A stretch of DNA of 64,000 nucleotides from Dyella_A sp049445995 (lineage in GTDB: Bacteria > Pseudomonadota > Gammaproteobacteria > Xanthomonadales > Rhodanobacteraceae), in assembly GCF_049445995.1 (NCBI RefSeq), contig NZ_JBMSDZ010000014.1:31794-95793 (forward strand). The letters run 5' to 3'. This document shows positions 45,291 to 54,159 of this stretch, in pieces. Positions within the stretch are counted from its first letter, which is position 1. Each line of letters opens with the position of its first letter. Below the pieces are notes generated by a model, which searched no databases, had not been told where the DNA came from, and was given only the letters and a program-made list of their open reading frames with translations. The translations under genes and the position numbers were made by a program.

Positions 45291-46889
45291 ATGCTCCAGA
45301 AGAAACTCATGGGTGCCATCCTGGCCGTGCTCGGCGCGGGTGCCACCCCGGTCGCCGGCGCGGTCGGCATCACGCACGTCGAGGCCGGCCGCCTCGGTCG
45401 CCTGTCCGCCGCGCCGCTGGCCAGCCGGCTGGGGCTGGGCGTGAACACCAGCCTGGTGCAGCGCGAGGCCATCGCCACGCGCCGCGGCACGATCAAGACG
45501 CGCGAGCAGCAGACCTTCCGCGGCGTGCCGGTGTACGGCGGCCACCTGGTGGTCGAGCGCGATCGCCGCGGCAACGTGCTGGCGGTGGCCGGCGAGGTGC
45601 AGCGCGATCCGGGCCGGCAGCTCGCCTCGGTGACGCCGCGGCTCAGCGCGCTGCAGGCGCAGGCGGCGCTGAAGCGGCACATGGGCCAGCTCGCCGCGCC
45701 CGGCGTGCGCCACGGCGAGGCCACGCTGTTCGTCTATCCCAGGGCCGGCGGTACGCTGACGCTGGCCTATCGCACCTCCTACCTGGTGCCGGTGAAGGGC
45801 CGCATGTCGCGCCCGACCGCCATCGTCGATGCCGATACCGGCGCGGTGATCAAGCAGTGGGAAGGCATCACCACCGGTCGCCTGCCGCCGGGCGGCAGCA
45901 CTGTGCCGGTCGCCGTGTCGGCGATCGGCCCCGGCGGCAACCAGCTCACCGGCGAGTACTTCTACGACGGTTCCGGTCCGGGCCAGGAGCAGCTCGACGC
46001 GCAGAAGTCCGGCACCACCTGCTACCTCAAGGATGCCGATGTCGCCACCTACAACCTGGCCGGCGGCCAGCGCGTGGTGCAGTGGTCGTTCGGCTGCGTG
46101 GGCAGCGATCCGTCGCGCTACGTGAGCAGCGGCGATGCGATCAACGGCGCGTACTCGCCGGTCAACGACGCGCACCACTTCGGCGGCGTCGTGCAGAACA
46201 TGTACCGCGACTGGTTCGCCGAGCCGGCGCTGACCACCGACGGCGGCACGCCGATGCAGCTGTCGATGTGGGTGCACTACGGCACCAACTACGAGAACGC
46301 GTTCTGGGACGGCCGCGAGATGGTGTTCGGCGACGGCGACCAGTACTTCTATCCGTTCGTGGTGCTGGACATCACCGGCCACGAGATCAGCCACGGCTTC
46401 ACCGAGCAGCACTCGGGCCTGGAATACACCGCGCAGTCCGGCGGCATGAATGAGGCCTTCTCCGATATGGCCGGCGAGGCGGTGAAGTTCTACGACCGCG
46501 GCCGCAACGACTTCATGGTCGGTGCCGACATCGTCAAGCCGTCCACCGTGCCGCTGCTCGGCCTGCCGGCGCTGCGCGACATGTGTACGCCGAGCAACGA
46601 CGGCGCCTCGATCGACAATGCCGCGCAGTACTACGACGGCATCGACGTGCACTACTCCAGCGGCGTCTACAACCGCGCGTTCTGCACCCTGGCCAGGACC
46701 GCCGGCTGGGATACGCGCAAGGCGTTCGAGGTGTTCCACGACGCCAACGCGCTGTACTGGGGGCCGAGCGAAACCTTCGACTCCGGCGCTTGCGGCGTGG
46801 AAAGCGCCGCCAGGGATCGCGGCTACGCCGTGGCCGACGTCACCGCGGCCTTCACCGCGGTCGGCGTGACCTGCGCCCCGGCGCGCTGA
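45291..46889 (+). CDS. Secreted M4-family (thermolysin-like) metalloprotease
   Basis: Extracellular zinc protease made as a preproenzyme. The start at 45291 (MLQKKLMGAILAVLGAGATP) gives a signal peptide cut near AGA. A propeptide with FTP and PepSY regions follows (TFRGVPVYGGHLVVERDRRG). The mature domain carries HEISHGFTEQHSG (zinc ligands His364 and His368, with Glu365 as base) and GMNEAFSD, where the Glu is the third ligand. DVHYSSGVYNRAFC is the conserved C-terminal block. The length of 532 residues is usual for elastase-like enzymes of Pseudomonas and Xanthomonadales. Such proteases are classic type II secretion substrates, and a type II cluster begins 2.7 kb downstream. Confidence 0.93.
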   Translation: MLQKKLMGAILAVLGAGATPVAGAVGITHVEAGRLGRLSAAPLASRLGLGVNTSLVQREAIATRRGTIKTREQQTFRGVPVYGGHLVVERDRRGNVLAVAGEVQRDPGRQLASVTPRLSALQAQAALKRHMGQLAAPGVRHGEATLFVYPRAGGTLTLAYRTSYLVPVKGRMSRPTAIVDADTGAVIKQWEGITTGRLPPGGSTVPVAVSAIGPGGNQLTGEYFYDGSGPGQEQLDAQKSGTTCYLKDADVATYNLAGGQRVVQWSFGCVGSDPSRYVSSGDAINGAYSPVNDAHHFGGVVQNMYRDWFAEPALTTDGGTPMQLSMWVHYGTNYENAFWDGREMVFGDGDQYFYPFVVLDITGHEISHGFTEQHSGLEYTAQSGGMNEAFSDMAGEAVKFYDRGRNDFMVGADIVKPSTVPLLGLPALRDMCTPSNDGASIDNAAQYYDGIDVHYSSGVYNRAFCTLARTAGWDTRKAFEVFHDANALYWGPSETFDSGACGVESAARDRGYAVADVTAAFTAVGVTCAPAR

Positions 46890-47036
46890 TCCGAACGGCC
46901 CGGCGCGGCTGCGGCCGCGTCGGGCCACACGCACTCTCCCGCGATCGTCGCGCCGGCCCCGGCGTGCGTCGCCTCCCGTCGACCATGGGCACCCCGCCGC
47001 GCCGCGGACCGGGTGTCCCGATGCAGGAAATCATCC

Positions 47037-49442
47037 ATGAACAAGATCCACAGCAAGGTCTGGAATCGCGCGCTCGGCACCCTGGTGGTGGCCAGTGAAC
47101 TGGCCTCGTCGCGTCGTGCAGGTACGCGTCGTTCGATCGTCTGCGGCGCGCCCGCTGCGCTGCTGTTCGGCACGCTGCTGGCCGGTGCGCCGGTCGGCGC
47201 CGTCCACGCGCAGCAACTGCCGGATGCCTGCGTGCTGGGCAGCGGCAACCAGGTGGTGCCGGCCGACAACGACACGCTGTCGTGCGGCCCCAATCAGACC
47301 GTCAGCGGCACCGGCGCCACCGCCGTGGGCGCCAACGCGGTGGCCACCGGCCTGCAGGCGACGGCGCTGGGCCAGGGCAGCAACGCGCTGGCCGACTACA
47401 CCACTGCGCTGGGCGGCGTGTACACGGTGGACGGCATCGACTACGCCACCGAGGCCAGCGGCATCGGCGCCAGCGCGTTCGGTGCCGGCGCCGGCGCCGA
47501 CGGCGCCAACAGCACCGCGGTGGGCGCGTTGTCCTACGCCACCGCCATCAACGCCTTCGCCGGTGGCTACAACGCCGGCGCGGACGGCTACAACAGCGTG
47601 GCGCTGGGCGCCAACGCGCAGGCGTCGGACGTCGGCAGCATCGCCATCGGCGGCGGCGATCCGGATCCGGCCAACAACTACCTCGCCACCGAGGCGCAGG
47701 GCGAAGGCTCGATCGCGATCGGCTCGATCGCCGCCGCCGAAGGGCGCGGCGCGCTGGCGCTGGGCTACCAGGGCGCGGCCATCGGCGACAACGCCACCGC
47801 GCTGGGCAACGGCGCCTTCGCGATCGGCGCGGCGGCCACCGCGGTGGGCGGTTCGGCCTACACCGGCGCCGACTCGGCCACGGCGGTGGGCAACAACGCC
47901 GTGTCGACCGCCACCGGCGCCACCGCGCTCGGCGCGGACAGCAATGCGGCGGGCAGCTACGCCATCGCCATCGGCAGCCAGAATTCGAACGGCTACGGCG
48001 GCGCGACCACCCAGCAGTCGGTGGCGATCGGCTTCAACAGCGGCGCGCTGGGCACCGCCGCCACCGCGGTCGGCGGTTACAGCGTGGCGCAGGGCTTCCT
48101 CTCCTCGGCATTCGGTTACAGCGCCGCGGCCATGGGCGACTACTCGCTGGCCGCCGGCATCGGTGCCAGCAGCAGCGGGGCCGATTCGGTGGCGCTGGGC
48201 GACGGTGCCGCGGCGAGCGCGGACTTCTCCATCGCGCTGGGCGCCGGCTCGGTGGCCGACCAGGCCAACACGGTGTCGGTGGGCAGCGCGGGCGGCGAGC
48301 GGCGCATCGTCAACGTCGATGCGGGCGTGGACGCCACCGACGCCGTCAACCTGGGCCAGCTCAACGCCGTGGTGCGCACCGTCAACGACAGCACGATGCA
48401 GCTCGACGGCGTGTTCGCCGCGCTCGGCGGTGGCGCCGGACTGGACGCGGGCGGGGCCTTCGTGGCGCCGAACTACCTGATCCAGGGCGCCAGCTACAAC
48501 AACGTCGGCGACGCGCTGGGCGCGCTGGACGTGGCGCTGAGCGGCGCGCTGTCCGGCATCGACTACCTGCAGCAGGTGGGCGGCTCGCACCTGATGGTCG
48601 ACGGCGCCAGCGACGGCAGCGATACCGCCTCGGTGCCGGCCGGCAGCAGGGGTGTGGCGGTGGGCTCCAACGCCAGCGTGGGCGGCGACCACGGCACCGC
48701 GGTGGGCGGCGACAGCTACGCGGCCGGTCCCAACGACACCGCCATCGGCGGCAACGCCAAGGTCAACGCCGACGGCAGCACGGCGGTGGGTGCGAACACC
48801 ACCATCACCGCCAGCGCCACCAACGCGGTGGCGGTGGGCGAGAGCGCCTCGGTGAGCGCGCCCTCGGGCACGGCCGTGGGCCAGGGCGCGTCGGTGACCG
48901 CCGCCAACGCGGTGGCGCTGGGCCAGGGCTCGGTGGCCAACCGCGCCAACACGGTGTCGGTGGGCACGGCGACCAGCCAGCGGCAGATCACCAACGTGGC
49001 CGCCGGCACGCAGACGACCGACGCGGCCAACCTCGGCCAGGTCGACGAGGCGCTGGCCACTGCCAGGACCTATGCCGACGCCGGCGACGTGCAGACGCTG
49101 AGCGCCTCCAAGGCCTATACCGACCAGAAGCTGGCCAACGGTTTCGTCACCACCGGCGACTTCAACAGCTTCCGCAACCAGGTCAGCGACCAGTTCCGCG
49201 CGGTCGATCGCCGGCTGGACCAGGTGGGCGCGATGGGCACGGCGATGTCGCAGATGGCCTTCAGCACCCAGGGCATCGACCGGCCCAACCGGCTGGGCGT
49301 GGGTGTGGGCGGCTACGGCGGTCGCACGGCGCTGGCGGTGGGTTACTCGCGCCAGGTCGGCAGCAACGCCAATGTCACCTTCGGTGGCGCGGTCAGCGGC
49401 AACGAGAGCAGCGCCGGCGTGGGCGTGGGCATCGGCTGGTAA
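47037..49442 (+). CDS. Trimeric autotransporter adhesin (YadA/Hia type)
   Basis: Type Vc surface adhesin. The start at 47037 opens an extended signal peptide (ESPR: MNKIHSKVWNRALGTLVVAS) with the cut near VHA-QQ. The head consists of YadA-type repeats with the AxAxG pattern (TALGQGSNAL, AVGANAVATG and many more) from about residue 75 to 410. Two neck/stalk modules follow, each ending in VSVG.....R.I.NV.AG...TDAVNLGQL (near 415-440 and 640-665). The C-terminal anchor has ALAVGYSRQVGSNANVTFGG and ends GVGVGIGW, the four-strand membrane part, so the gene is complete at 801 residues. The partner ligand is unknown. Confidence 0.93.
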   Translation: MNKIHSKVWNRALGTLVVASELASSRRAGTRRSIVCGAPAALLFGTLLAGAPVGAVHAQQLPDACVLGSGNQVVPADNDTLSCGPNQTVSGTGATAVGANAVATGLQATALGQGSNALADYTTALGGVYTVDGIDYATEASGIGASAFGAGAGADGANSTAVGALSYATAINAFAGGYNAGADGYNSVALGANAQASDVGSIAIGGGDPDPANNYLATEAQGEGSIAIGSIAAAEGRGALALGYQGAAIGDNATALGNGAFAIGAAATAVGGSAYTGADSATAVGNNAVSTATGATALGADSNAAGSYAIAIGSQNSNGYGGATTQQSVAIGFNSGALGTAATAVGGYSVAQGFLSSAFGYSAAAMGDYSLAAGIGASSSGADSVALGDGAAASADFSIALGAGSVADQANTVSVGSAGGERRIVNVDAGVDATDAVNLGQLNAVVRTVNDSTMQLDGVFAALGGGAGLDAGGAFVAPNYLIQGASYNNVGDALGALDVALSGALSGIDYLQQVGGSHLMVDGASDGSDTASVPAGSRGVAVGSNASVGGDHGTAVGGDSYAAGPNDTAIGGNAKVNADGSTAVGANTTITASATNAVAVGESASVSAPSGTAVGQGASVTAANAVALGQGSVANRANTVSVGTATSQRQITNVAAGTQTTDAANLGQVDEALATARTYADAGDVQTLSASKAYTDQKLANGFVTTGDFNSFRNQVSDQFRAVDRRLDQVGAMGTAMSQMAFSTQGIDRPNRLGVGVGGYGGRTALAVGYSRQVGSNANVTFGGAVSGNESSAGVGVGIGW

Positions 49443-49476
49443 GCCCGGGCTGCCGGTTCAGGCGTTCAGGCGTGGC

Positions 49477-49509
49477 GAGGCCGGTGCCGCAGGGTGTCGG
49501 CCTCTTTTT
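49477..49509 (+). terminator. Terminator after the adhesin gene
   Basis: A 7-bp stem GAGGCCG / CGGCCTC with a 14-nt loop is followed directly by TTTTT. It lies 35 bp after the adhesin stop codon and 125 bp before gspE. Confidence 0.65.
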
Positions 49510-49634
49510 GTGAACGCCGGCGCCGATGGCTGCGCGCCGGCGCCGGCCGGATGTGATAACAATGCCGGTCCGGATCGGTGCGGGGGCGCCGATCGGCAAC
49601 GGTTGTTTTTCCATGCAATGGAGCGGGGTGGGTG

Positions 49635-51371
49635 ATGTCGGCAGTGGTGACCGCGTCGGGCGAGGCAGCGCTGCCGGGGATGCACGATCGCGCGGAGGCG
49701 GTGTGCGCCCTGCTGGTGTCGCGCGGTGCCCTCAAGGAAGGCGATCTCGTGCGCGCCCGCCGGCTGCACGAGGAGGCTCCCGAGGGCACGCTCACCGGAC
49801 TGATGGCGCGGCTGGGCCTGGTGTCCGAGCGCGACCTGGCGCTGGCCTGGTCCGAGCTGCTCGGTGCGCCGCTGGTGTCCACCCGCGACGCGCCGGACCT
49901 GCCGCCGGCCGAGCTGGAGATTTCCCCGCGCTTCCTGAAACAGCAGCACGTGGTGCCGATGCGCCACGGCGAGGACGGACTCGCGCTGATCGTCTCCGAT
50001 CCGGCCGATCCGTATCCGCTCGACGCGGTGCGGTTGGCCGCGGGCAAGCCAGTGGTGCTTTGCATCGGCCTGCGCTCGGAGATCGACGACCTGATCGAGC
50101 GCTACTACGGCCAGGGCCGTTCGGCGATGGGCTCGATCGTGGAGAACCTCGACGGCGCCGGCGCGACCGAAGAGGAAGACGTCGAGCACCTGCGCGACCT
50201 CGCCTCCGAGGCGCCGGTGATCCGCCTGGTCAACCTGATCCTGCAGCGCGCGGTGGAGCAGCGCGCCTCGGACGTGCACATCGAGCCGTTCGAGAACCGG
50301 CTCAAGGTGCGCTACCGCATCGACGGCGTGCTGCATGAGGTGGAGGCGCCGCCGTCCTCATCGACCGCCGCGGTGATCAGCCGCGTGAAGATCATGGCCA
50401 AGCTCAACATCGCCGAGCGCCGGCTGCCGCAGGATGGCCGCATCCAGCTGCGCGTGCAGGGCAAGGAGCTGGACCTGCGCGTGTCCACCGTGCCCACCGC
50501 GTTCGGCGAGTCGGTGGTGATGCGCATCCTGGACCGCGAGTCGGTGGTGTTCGACTTCGCCTCGCTCGGCTTCACCGACGCGTTCGAGCAGCGCTTCGTC
50601 GAGGTGCTGCAGCGTCCGCACGGCATTTTGCTGGTTACCGGCCCCACCGGCTCGGGCAAGACCACCACGCTGTACACCGCGTTGAGCCAGATCAACACGC
50701 CCGACGTGAAGATCATCACCGTCGAGGACCCGGTCGAGTACCAGCTCGAGGGCATCAACCAGATCCAGGTGAAGCCGCAGATCGGGCTGGACTTCGCCGG
50801 CGCGCTGCGCTCGATCATGCGCCAGGATCCGGACGTGATCATGATCGGCGAGATGCGCGACCTGGAAACCTGCCGCATCGCGATCCAGTCCGCGCTCACC
50901 GGCCACCTGGTGCTGTCCACCCTGCACACCAACTCGGCGGCCGGCGGCGTCACCCGCCTGCTCGACATGGGCGTGGAGGACTACCTGCTCGGCTCCACCG
51001 TCAACGGCATCCTGGCGCAGCGGCTGGTGCGCCGGCTCGACCCGGAGACGGCGATCCCGTACGAACCTTCGCCCGAGGTGATCGCGCAGTTCGAGCTGGA
51101 GAAATACACCAGCGAGCGACCGATCCGCCTGTGGAAGCCGGGCACCAGCGCCGCCAACCCCACCGGTTACCGCGGCCGTCGCGCGATCATGGAATTCCTG
51201 GTGATGACCGATCCGCTGCGCCGGCTGATCATGCAGCGCGCCGACGCCGGCGAGATCGAGCGCGCGGCGCGCGCCGAAGGCATGCGCAGCATGTACGAGG
51301 ACGGCATCGCCAAGGCGGTGGCCGGCGTGACCACGCTGGAGGAGGTGTTGCGTGTCACGCAGGAGGGCTGA
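49635..51371 (+). CDS. gspE: Type II secretion ATPase GspE
   Basis: Cytoplasmic hexameric ATPase that drives pseudopilus assembly. The start at 49635 (MSAVVTASGEAALPGMHDRA) follows a GGTGGGTG stretch. The N-terminal GspE domain spans about 1-150. The ATPase core has Walker A VTGPTGSGKTTTLY, the Asp box IITVEDPVEYQLEG, Walker B DPDVIMIGEMRD and the His box LVLSTLHTNSAAGG. The C-terminal zinc region is unusual: where most GspE proteins have a CxxC...CxxC tetracysteine motif, this one reads RLDPETAIPYEPSPEV and KPGTSAANPTGYRGR with no cysteine. The length is 578 residues. It is the first gene of the E-F-G-H-I-J-K-L-M-N-D operon. Confidence 0.95.
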   Translation: MSAVVTASGEAALPGMHDRAEAVCALLVSRGALKEGDLVRARRLHEEAPEGTLTGLMARLGLVSERDLALAWSELLGAPLVSTRDAPDLPPAELEISPRFLKQQHVVPMRHGEDGLALIVSDPADPYPLDAVRLAAGKPVVLCIGLRSEIDDLIERYYGQGRSAMGSIVENLDGAGATEEEDVEHLRDLASEAPVIRLVNLILQRAVEQRASDVHIEPFENRLKVRYRIDGVLHEVEAPPSSSTAAVISRVKIMAKLNIAERRLPQDGRIQLRVQGKELDLRVSTVPTAFGESVVMRILDRESVVFDFASLGFTDAFEQRFVEVLQRPHGILLVTGPTGSGKTTTLYTALSQINTPDVKIITVEDPVEYQLEGINQIQVKPQIGLDFAGALRSIMRQDPDVIMIGEMRDLETCRIAIQSALTGHLVLSTLHTNSAAGGVTRLLDMGVEDYLLGSTVNGILAQRLVRRLDPETAIPYEPSPEVIAQFELEKYTSERPIRLWKPGTSAANPTGYRGRRAIMEFLVMTDPLRRLIMQRADAGEIERAARAEGMRSMYEDGIAKAVAGVTTLEEVLRVTQEG

Positions 51372-51480
51372 GATTCGGGATTCGGGATTCGGTATTCGTC
51401 AAAGCCGGACACGACGAATCGCCGCGCTGCGCTCTTGCGAATCCCGACTCCCGACTCCCGAATCCCGCCACCAGCAGGTG
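51372..51480. repeat. Palindromic repeat (GGGATTCG family) between gspE and gspF
   Basis: Tandem GATTCGGGATTCGGG units at 51372-51395 face CGAATCCCGACTCCCGACTC units at 51438-51470. They make an imperfect hairpin with a centre containing AAAGCCGG...TGCGCTCTTG. The same design recurs at 52736-52856 inside gspG. It fills the gap between gspE and gspF and ends 9 bp before the gspF start. Confidence 0.7.
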
Positions 51481-51488
51481 GCGGCCCC

Positions 51489-52706
51489 ATGACCCAGTTC
51501 CGCTACCGCGCGGTCAGCGATGCCGGCGACATGCTGCAGGGGCAGATGGAGGCAGCCTCGGTCGAGGACGTGATCGCCCGCCTGCAGGACCAGGGCCACA
51601 CCCCGCTGGAGGCGCAGCCGGCCGACGCGCCGGGCGGCGGCAGCGGACTGGCCGCGCTGTTCGCGCGCGGCCCGTTCAGCAGCGACCAGCTGGCGCAGTT
51701 CACCCACCAGCTGGCCACCCTGCTCGGCGCCGGCCAGCCGCTGGATCGCGCGCTCGGCATCCTGCTGGAGCTGCCCGAGGGCGAGCGCGCGAAGAAGCTG
51801 ATCGAGCGCGTGCGCGACCGCGTGCGCGGCGGCACCACGCTGTCGCAGGCGCTGGACGAGGAGCACGGTGTGTTTCCCAAGCTGTACGTCTCGCTGGTGC
51901 GCGCCGGCGAGGCGGGCGGTTCGCTGGAGGAGACGCTGCGCCGGCTCGCCGATTATCTGGAGCGCGCGCAGCAGTTGCGCGGCAGCATCGTCAACGCGCT
52001 GATCTATCCGGCCTTCCTGCTGGTCGGCGTGCTCGGTTCGCTGGTGCTGCTGCTCGCCTACGTGGTGCCGCAGTTCGTGCCGATCTTCCAGGACATGCAG
52101 GTACCGATCCCGCTGATCACCCGGGCCGTGCTCGGGCTGGGCAACCTGATCCAGGGCTGGTGGTGGCTGATCGTGCTGCTGATCGTGGGCGGCGCGTTCG
52201 TCTGGCGCGCGCGGCTGCGCGATCCGCGGGCGCGACTGGCGTGGCACGCGAAGCTCTTGGGCATGCGGGTGGTCGGACCGCTGCTGCTGAAGGTGGAGAC
52301 CGCGCGCATCGCGCGCACGCTGGGTACCTTGCTGAAGAACGGCGTGCCGCTGCTGTCCTCGCTCACCATCGCGCGCCAGGTCACCGCCAATCGCGCGCTG
52401 GACGAGGCGCTGGCCACCGCCGCCGAGCAGGTCAAGGGCGGCGCCGGGCTCGGCTTCGCGCTCTCGCAATCGCAGCGCTTTCCGCGGCTTGCCCTGCAGA
52501 TGGTTCAAGTCGGCGAGGAAGCCGGTCAGCTCGACACGATGCTGCTCAAGGTGGCCGACACCTTCGAGCTGGAGAGCCGGCGCGCGATCGACCGCCTGCT
52601 CGCCGCGCTGGTGCCGGCGCTGACCATCGTGATGACGGTGCTGGTGGCGATCATCATGGCGGCGATCCTGCTGCCGTTGCTCAGTCTTACCAGCAATATC
52701 CAATAA
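51489..52706 (+). CDS. gspF: Type II secretion inner-membrane platform protein GspF
   Basis: Polytopic platform protein that links GspE to the pseudopilus. The start at 51489 (MTQFRYRAVSDAGDMLQGQM) matches the family. Two T2SSF domains are present: one around TLLGAGQPLDRALGILLELP (residues ~75-200) and one around IARTLGTLLKNGVPLLSSLT (~275-400). Each ends in a hydrophobic segment (NALIYPAFLLVGVLGSLVLL; LTIVMTVLVAIIMAAILLPL), with a third in the middle (WWWLIVLLIVGGAFVW). The length of 405 residues is normal. Spacing to gspG is 20 bp. Confidence 0.96.
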   Translation: MTQFRYRAVSDAGDMLQGQMEAASVEDVIARLQDQGHTPLEAQPADAPGGGSGLAALFARGPFSSDQLAQFTHQLATLLGAGQPLDRALGILLELPEGERAKKLIERVRDRVRGGTTLSQALDEEHGVFPKLYVSLVRAGEAGGSLEETLRRLADYLERAQQLRGSIVNALIYPAFLLVGVLGSLVLLLAYVVPQFVPIFQDMQVPIPLITRAVLGLGNLIQGWWWLIVLLIVGGAFVWRARLRDPRARLAWHAKLLGMRVVGPLLLKVETARIARTLGTLLKNGVPLLSSLTIARQVTANRALDEALATAAEQVKGGAGLGFALSQSQRFPRLALQMVQVGEEAGQLDTMLLKVADTFELESRRAIDRLLAALVPALTIVMTVLVAIIMAAILLPLLSLTSNIQ

Positions 52707-52726
52707 CGTTGATCGGAGTACATGCC

Positions 52727-53254
52727 ATGGTGATGGATCGGGAATCGGGATGCGGGATGCGGGATTCGAAAGAGCGGGCCGCGCGGCGTCCGGCGCCGGC
52801 GGAGCGGCAGGTGCGCGAATCCCGTCTGCCGAATCGCCAATCCCGGCGCGTCTTCGGACGCGCCCGCGGCTTCACCCTGCTCGAAATGCTCGCCGTGATC
52901 GTGCTGATCGGCATCATCGGCGCCGTCGTGGTGACCCAGGTCGGCAAGAACGTCGACAAGGGCAAGTACGGCGCCGGCAAGGCGCAGCTCACCACGCTCG
53001 GCCAGAAGGTGGAGAACTACGCGCTGGACAACGGCACGCCGCCGCGCCAGCTGGACGACCTGGTGACCAAGCCGGCCGGCGCTCCCAACTGGCAGGGCCC
53101 GTACGCCAGGCCCTCCGACCTGAAGGACCCGTGGGGCCACGCCTTCGGCTACAAGTACCCCGGCGAGCACGGCAGTTTCGACCTGATCTTCTACGGCCAG
53201 GATGGCCGGCCCGGCGGCGACGGCTTCAGCAAGGACATCGGCAACTGGGAGTGA
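52727..53254 (+). CDS. gspG: Major pseudopilin GspG with repeat-derived leader
   Basis: Main subunit of the type II pseudopilus. The prepilin cleavage site is clear: RARG-FTLLEMLAVIVLIGII, with the Glu at +5. From ATG 52727 (GGAG 8 nt upstream) the leader before cleavage is 48 residues, against the usual 6-20. Most of it (about residues 4-43) is translation of a palindromic repeat, giving RESGCGMRDSKERAARR... A second start, GTG 52811 with GGAG 6 nt upstream, would give a 20-residue leader (MRESRLPNRQSRRVFGRARG) and may be the real one. The mature part has the calcium-loop region typical of GspG (DLKDPWGHAFGYKYPGEHGS). The length is 175 residues from 52727. Confidence 0.93.
   Translation: MVMDRESGCGMRDSKERAARRPAPAERQVRESRLPNRQSRRVFGRARGFTLLEMLAVIVLIGIIGAVVVTQVGKNVDKGKYGAGKAQLTTLGQKVENYALDNGTPPRQLDDLVTKPAGAPNWQGPYARPSDLKDPWGHAFGYKYPGEHGSFDLIFYGQDGRPGGDGFSKDIGNWE
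52736..52856. repeat. Palindromic repeat (GGGATTCG family) inside the gspG leader
   Basis: The left side is CGGGAATCGGGATGCGGGAT and following GCGGGATTCGAAAGAGCGGG; the right side has GCGAATCCCGTCTGCCGAAT then CGCCAATCCCGG. It belongs to the same family as 51372-51480 (shared GGGATTCG, AAAGAGCG-like and CGAATCCC blocks). It lies wholly within the frame read as the GspG leader. Confidence 0.7.
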
Positions 53255-53278
53255 GCCCTGCCTGCCCGGCCGACCACG

Positions 53279-53752
53279 GTGAACACCCGTCCAGCCCTCC
53301 GCCTTGCCGGCGTGCCGTGTGCGCGCGGCTTCACCCTGTTCGAGATGCTGGCGGTGATCCTGCTGATCGGCATCGCGGCGGCGGCGGTGTCGGTGTCGGT
53401 GTCGCAGGGCTTGCGCGGTGCACGGGTGAGTGCGGCCAGCGGCGAGCTGGCCGCCGCGCTGCGCGCCACCCGCGCCGAGGCGATCGTGAAGGGCAAGGAG
53501 CAGCATTTCGACGTGGACACCCGCGCCGGCAGCTACCGCGGCGCCAACGGTCGCACCGTACAGCTGCCGGCCGGCCTGAGGCTGAGCATCACCAGCGCCA
53601 GGGAGGACCAGGTCGGCCCCGGCGTGGGGCGCATCCGCTTCTTTCCCGACGGCAGCTCCACCGGCGGCCACGTCACCCTGCAGCAGGGCCAGCGCCGCTG
53701 GCAGGTCAACGTGGCGTGGCTCACCGGCGCGGTCAGCGTGGAGCAGCGGTGA
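53279..53752 (+). CDS. gspH: Minor pseudopilin GspH
   Basis: Minor pseudopilin of the type II pseudopilus. It starts at GTG 53279 (MNTRPALRLAGVPCARGFTL). The cleavage site is ARG-FTLFEMLAVILLIGIA, with Glu at +5. LAAALRATRAEAIVKGKEQH is the typical GspH helix-loop region after the N-terminal helix, and the tail has the beta-rich GspH fold (GRIRFFPDGSSTGGHVTL). The length is 157 residues. Its stop overlaps the start of gspI (TGATG). Confidence 0.92.
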   Translation: MNTRPALRLAGVPCARGFTLFEMLAVILLIGIAAAAVSVSVSQGLRGARVSAASGELAAALRATRAEAIVKGKEQHFDVDTRAGSYRGANGRTVQLPAGLRLSITSAREDQVGPGVGRIRFFPDGSSTGGHVTLQQGQRRWQVNVAWLTGAVSVEQR

Positions 53753-54159
53753 TGCCGCCCGGTCGCGCCCGCGGCTTCAGCCTGATCGAGGTGATCGCCG
53801 CGCTGCTGCTGCTGGCGATCACCTTCACCGCGCTGATGAAGGTGGCCGGCGGAGCGATCGGACTGACCCAGCGCGCGGCCCAGCGCAGCGAGGCGGCGAT
53901 GTGGGCGCACAGCCTGCTCGACAGCGCCTTCGTCATCGAGCCGCTGCGCGCCGGCACCCGCAGCGGCACGTTCGACAAACACTACCGCTGGCAGTTGCAG
54001 GTGACGCCATGGAATCCGGCCGGCCAGCCGGCGCCGAACGCGGCGCTGCAGCTGTACCAGCTCGACCTGGACGTGCGCTGGCATGGCAACGGCCACGATC
54101 AGGTGGCGCACTTCAGCACGCTGCGGCTGGGCGTGCCCGGTGCCGGAGCGGGTCCGTGA
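53752..54159 (+). CDS. gspI: Minor pseudopilin GspI
   Basis: Tip-complex minor pseudopilin (with J and K). The start ATG 53752 gives MPPGRARG-FSLIEVIAALLL, a short leader with the Glu at +5. MWAHSLLDSAFVIEPLRAGT and YRWQLQVTPWNPAG are the GspI-type segments that follow. The length is 135 residues. Starts and stops overlap gspH and gspJ, so translation of the whole set is coupled. Confidence 0.92.
   Translation: MPPGRARGFSLIEVIAALLLLAITFTALMKVAGGAIGLTQRAAQRSEAAMWAHSLLDSAFVIEPLRAGTRSGTFDKHYRWQLQVTPWNPAGQPAPNAALQLYQLDLDVRWHGNGHDQVAHFSTLRLGVPGAGAGP

Noticed and set aside
51131..52726. Upstream extension of the gspG frame through gspE and gspF
   Set aside because: That part is out of frame with gspE and gspF, which are clearly real; gspG must start at 52727 or 52811.
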